Assembly (NCBI GenBank): GCA_903919215.1
Contig: CAIXHI010000444.1
Location: 1-9,338 of the forward strand
Length of the DNA: 9,338 nt
Source: an uncultured Acidimicrobiaceae bacterium
GTDB taxonomy: Bacteria; Actinomycetota; Acidimicrobiia; Acidimicrobiales; Ilumatobacteraceae
Direction of reading: 5' to 3'
Positions 7,138 through 9,338 of the stretch are shown piece by piece. A program made the translations under genes and the position numbers. The notes beneath the pieces were generated by a model, which saw only the letters and a list, made by a program, of their open reading frames with translations, searched no databases and had not been told where the DNA came from. Position 1 is the stretch's first letter. Each line of letters opens with the position of its first letter.

Positions 7138-8079
7138 TCAGGCGAGGCCGACCAGGCGCTCGCTCAACTCCCACAACGCGTCGGCACGGGCACCGTCGAG
7201 CGCGTACGCACGTACACCCTCGGTCGGATACTTCTCCTCGGTCACTGCCGAGACGTGGCAGTCCTCGAGGTACGCCCCGCCGTGGCCGTCGAGCTCCGCC
7301 GCAGTGGCAGCCCACACCGAGGTCGCTGCGCCCTGCGGGATGGTCTTCCATCCGAAGCCTGCTCGCTTCGCCGCGCGCTCGGCGATGAGCGCGCTCATTT
7401 CCGGCGTCATGTGCCGACCCAGTTCGGTCCGGATGCCACCCGGATGCACCGAGAACGCCTGCACCCCACGGTCGCCGTAACGCCGCTGGAAACCGACCGC
7501 CAGCAGTGCGTTCGCAGTCTTCGCCCGGCCGTACGCACGGAACGGGTCGTACGCCGTGCGCTCGAAGTTCCAGTCGTCCAGGTCCACGTCGGACGACACA
7601 TGTCCGTACGAGCTGAGCGACACCAGCCGTGACGGGGCACCGGCCACCAGCGCCGGCGCCAGCAGCACCGAGAGCAGGAAGTGCCCAAGGTGGTTCGTGC
7701 CGAACTGCAGCTCGAACCCGTCGACCGTGGTGCTCTGCGGGCAGGCCATGATGCCGGCGTTGTTGATCAGCATGTCGATCGTCGAGTGGCGAGAAAGAAA
7801 GTCGGCAGCGAACGCACGCACCGATGCCAGCGATGCCAGCTCCAGCACACCCACCTCGAGGTCGGCGTGCGGCACGCTGGCCCGGATGCGGTCGGCAGCG
7901 GCGTTGCCGCGGGCGACATCGCGCACGGCCAGTGTGATCGACGCCCCGTGGGCTGCCAGTGCTCGGGCGGTCTCCTCGCCAAGGCCGGTGGAGGCCCCAG
8001 TGATGACAGCCCGACGACCAGAAAGGTCGAGACCGGCGAGGACGTCGTCAGTGGTGGAGGAGGGTCCGAAATCGCTCAT
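7138..8079 (-). CDS. Retinol-dehydrogenase-like SDR family oxidoreductase
   Basis: This 313-residue SDR is of the retinol dehydrogenase/protochlorophyllide reductase/WWOX-like group. Motifs are GASTGLG (28-34), AVRD after the second strand, NNAG (106-109), FGTNHLGHF, S157 (in SLSSYG), and Y183/K187 (YGRAK). The long Ser-Tyr spacing of 26 and the HPGGIRTELGRH segment are characteristic of this group. Such enzymes usually use NADP(H) on retinoid, steroid or long-chain alcohols and aldehydes; here the substrate is unknown. The frame is open upstream to 8373, but that extension looks non-coding, and the Rossmann domain starts about 20 residues after the ATG at 8079. The ribosome site is weak (GCGAGA about 8 bases upstream). 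The gene is convergent with the previous SDR and divergent from the next gene, so it is probably a single-gene transcript. Confidence 0.93.
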   Translation of the reverse strand: MSDFGPSSTTDDVLAGLDLSGRRAVITGASTGLGEETARALAAHGASITLAVRDVARGNAAADRIRASVPHADLEVGVLELASLASVRAFAADFLSRHSTIDMLINNAGIMACPQSTTVDGFELQFGTNHLGHFLLSVLLAPALVAGAPSRLVSLSSYGHVSSDVDLDDWNFERTAYDPFRAYGRAKTANALLAVGFQRRYGDRGVQAFSVHPGGIRTELGRHMTPEMSALIAERAAKRAGFGWKTIPQGAATSVWAATAAELDGHGGAYLEDCHVSAVTEEKYPTEGVRAYALDGARADALWELSERLVGLA

Positions 8080-8179
8080 GTCGAAGTCTCGCAGACGACC
8101 CTGCAGACCGTCTTCGGGGTGTCCAACTGGTCGGCCCGCGAGCTGAGGATGCCGAAGTGCCCGCCCGTGAGGGGTAGGT

Positions 8180-8193
8180 AGGTCCACGGACCT
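8180..8193. promoter_or_regulatory. Interrupted palindrome AGGTCC-AC-GGACCT
   Basis: A perfect 6-bp inverted repeat with a 2-base spacer, 5 bp before the long inverted repeat and inside the divergent promoter region. The size and symmetry would suit a dimeric repressor, but no regulator gene is in the window to pair with it. Confidence 0.35.
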
Positions 8194-8198
8194 GGCCC

Positions 8199-8246
8199 TC
8201 TGGTCGCACATCGGCCACGGAAGCCCGTGGTCGGTGTGTGACCAGA
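8199..8246 (+). repeat. Long inverted repeat / hairpin, 22-bp arms, AAGC loop
   Basis: The left arm (8199-8220) and right arm (8225-8246) are complementary at 19 of 22 positions around a 4-base loop (AAGC, 8221-8224). The three exceptions, 8206/8239, 8211/8234 and 8214/8231, are all G-U pairs in the + strand RNA, whereas they would be C-A mismatches in - strand RNA. The stem is thus continuous only in a + transcript, which would make it part of the leader of the gene at 8342, 95 bases upstream of its ATG. No U-run follows, so it is not a standard intrinsic terminator, and no + strand gene ends nearby. It could be a leader structure, a DNA operator, or a remnant of a small mobile repeat. Confidence 0.75.
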
Positions 8247-8327
8247 ACCGGAGGCGCGGGCGGCCCTTGTGCTGTGCGATGGATCGGTGAAGAATCGCCG
8301 TGTGCCGCACCTTGCGGCCATCCGGTC

Positions 8328-8335
8328 GAGGGGGG
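8328..8335 (+). promoter_or_regulatory. Purine-rich ribosome site (GAGGGGGG)
   Basis: This G-rich stretch lies 6 bases before the ATG at 8342 and is the likely Shine-Dalgarno sequence. It favours that ATG over the in-frame GTG at 8300, which would add 14 residues without fold signal. Confidence 0.5.
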
Positions 8336-8341
8336 CAGGCC

Positions 8342-9338
8342 ATGCGGCTGCGGGTGCTCGCCACGGGGTCCACGGGCTATATCGGGGGCCGGCTGGTGCC
8401 ACGCTTGCTCGAGCGCGGGCACGAGGTGCGGTGCATCACCCGCGATGCACCGCGGCTGGCCGGCCGAAACTGGCAGGCAGAGATCATCGAGGGCGATCTG
8501 CTCGACCGGGATGCGGTCGCCCGGGCGATGGTCGGTGTGGACGTTGCCTACTACTTGGCGCACTCGATGACGTCGGAGCGAGCGTTCCGAGAACTCGATC
8601 GGGAGATGGCCACGATCTTCGGCGAGGAAGCTGCTCGCGCGGGCGTCACGCGGATCGTCTATCTCGGTGGCCTCGGCGACCCCGACAAGGTGCACAGCAA
8701 GCACCTGGTGTCGCGCCAGGAGGTGGGCCGGGCCCTGGCAGCTGCTGGGGTGCCGGTGGTCGAGTTCCGCGCGGCCGTGATCGTTGGGTCGGGATCGGCC
8801 AGCTTCGAAATGCTCCGCCATCTCACGGAGCGGCTGCCGTTCATGATCACCCCGCGCTGGGTGGACACACGGTGCCAGCCGATCGGTCTGCGCGCCGTGC
8901 TCGATTATCTGCTCGAAGCACTCGACCATCCAACCGCCAACGGCGTCTACGAGATTGGTGGCAGCGACGTCCTCAGCTACCGGGAGATGATGCAGACGTA
9001 CGCGCGTGTACGCGGTCTGCGGCGGGTCATCGTCGCTGCGCAGGTCCCGTGGCCGCAGCTCAGCAGCCGCTTCGTTGGTCTCCTCACACCGATTCCGTAC
9101 CGGTTGGCGCGGTCGCTGGTGGAGAGCCTGCGCACGGAGGTCATCGTTCGCGACGATCGGGCGCTGCGCGAGTTCGCGGTACAGCCCGTCAGCTACCACG
9201 AGTCGCTCACCCGCACGCTGGCCCGTGTGGCCTCCGATCAAGTGGAGACAACGTGGGCCTCCAGCATCGCCACCGGCAGCGACCGCTTCGAAGGACGGCA
9301 CCTGTCGACCTACGAAGGGATGCTCTACGAGCGACACG
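8342..9338 (+). CDS. NmrA/YbjT-like NAD(P)-binding protein, DUF2867 type (partial)
   Basis: The first 332 residues are present; the gene runs off the right edge without a stop. The N-terminus is an atypical or extended SDR Rossmann fold with GSTGYIG (9-15) directly after the first strand, followed by CITRD after the second strand. The segments AYYLAHSM, IVYLGGLGD, SKHLVSRQEVG and VIVGSGSASFEMLRHL are characteristic of actinobacterial proteins annotated as NAD(P)H-binding with a C-terminal DUF2867 domain, relatives of E. coli YbjT. No YxxxK catalytic motif is seen, so it may be a sensor or an unusual reductase rather than a classical dehydrogenase. The VETTW segment near residue 300 is where the Rossmann part normally gives way to DUF2867, so most of that domain would lie outside the window. 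The start is supported by the upstream purine tract. Confidence 0.9.
   Translation, partial: MRLRVLATGSTGYIGGRLVPRLLERGHEVRCITRDAPRLAGRNWQAEIIEGDLLDRDAVARAMVGVDVAYYLAHSMTSERAFRELDREMATIFGEEAARAGVTRIVYLGGLGDPDKVHSKHLVSRQEVGRALAAAGVPVVEFRAAVIVGSGSASFEMLRHLTERLPFMITPRWVDTRCQPIGLRAVLDYLLEALDHPTANGVYEIGGSDVLSYREMMQTYARVRGLRRVIVAAQVPWPQLSSRFVGLLTPIPYRLARSLVESLRTEVIVRDDRALREFAVQPVSYHESLTRTLARVASDQVETTWASSIATGSDRFEGRHLSTYEGMLYERH

Larger units (their letters stand above)
8080..8341. promoter_or_regulatory. Divergent intergenic region with nested inverted repeats
   Basis: These 262 bp separate two outward-reading genes and should contain both promoters. I saw no clear -35/-10 pairs; the sequence is very GC-rich. 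It holds two dyads, listed separately: a 14-bp interrupted palindrome at 8180-8193 and a long inverted repeat at 8199-8246. Open frames crossing it on both strands lack any domain signature. Confidence 0.6.

Noticed and set aside
7126..7142. Small dyads at the convergent SDR junction as a bidirectional terminator
   Set aside because: Arms are only 4 bp with no T-runs on either side, too weak to call.
7822..7839. Tandem 9-bp repeat (two copies of CGATGCCAG)
   Set aside because: It encodes the LASLAS stretch that is common in this SDR subgroup, so protein sequence explains it.
8080..8373. Upstream extension of the retinol-dehydrogenase-like SDR by 98 codons
   Set aside because: Non-domain sequence that crosses the inverted repeat and the start of the divergent gene. 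The ATG at 8079 fits the family N-terminus.
8048..9337. 429-codon - strand open frame covering the NmrA-like gene
   Set aside because: Reverse shadow: the + strand has a clean Rossmann motif and family-wide segments, while this frame has none.

Overview
This is a GC-rich bacterial window with seven protein-coding genes, all oxidoreductases or acyl-CoA-type enzymes. There are no RNA genes, no transposase and no CRISPR array. Several gene types together suggest a high-GC actinobacterium: an F420-type luciferase-like oxidoreductase, a full-length carboxylic acid reductase of the mycobacterial FadD9/Nocardia type, and a DUF2867-type Rossmann protein. The Acidimicrobiia or the mycobacteria/nocardia group are plausible homes. 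That placement is inferred from gene content and cannot be proved from this window.

Layout, left to right. (1) A + strand pair: an LLM-class F420-dependent oxidoreductase (47-1060) is coupled through an ATGA overlap to a short-chain dehydrogenase (1057-1818). (2) A - strand pair read toward it: an enoyl-CoA hydratase/isomerase-like gene (5386-6228) lies 59 bp upstream of a large carboxylic acid reductase (1793-5326). The 3' end of the reductase gene overlaps the 3' end of the first SDR gene by 26 bp. (3) Divergent from the crotonase gene is a classical SDR (6335-7129), whose Shine-Dalgarno sequence is buried in a possible hairpin. (4) Tail to tail with it, 8 bp apart, is a retinol-dehydrogenase-like SDR on the - strand (7138-8079). 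(5) After a 262-bp divergent intergenic region comes an NmrA/YbjT-like NAD(P)-binding protein (8342 to beyond the right edge). That spacer holds a near-perfect 22-bp-arm inverted repeat.

How the genes may work together. The carboxylic acid reductase should activate a free carboxylic acid with ATP, load it on its phosphopantetheine arm and release an aldehyde using NADPH. The neighbouring SDRs could reduce that aldehyde or oxidise related alcohols and ketones. The crotonase-fold enzyme points to an acyl-CoA substrate, and the LLM protein to a deazaflavin-dependent redox step. A lipid, terpenoid or aromatic acid pathway would fit, but no substrate can be read from the sequence. The phosphopantetheinyl transferase needed by the carboxylic acid reductase is not in the window.

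The most unusual non-coding signals are the 8199-8246 inverted repeat, in which every deviation from perfect pairing is a G-U wobble in the + strand RNA, and the 6302-6331 hairpin that covers a strong ribosome binding site. I did not find a clearly new multi-gene system.
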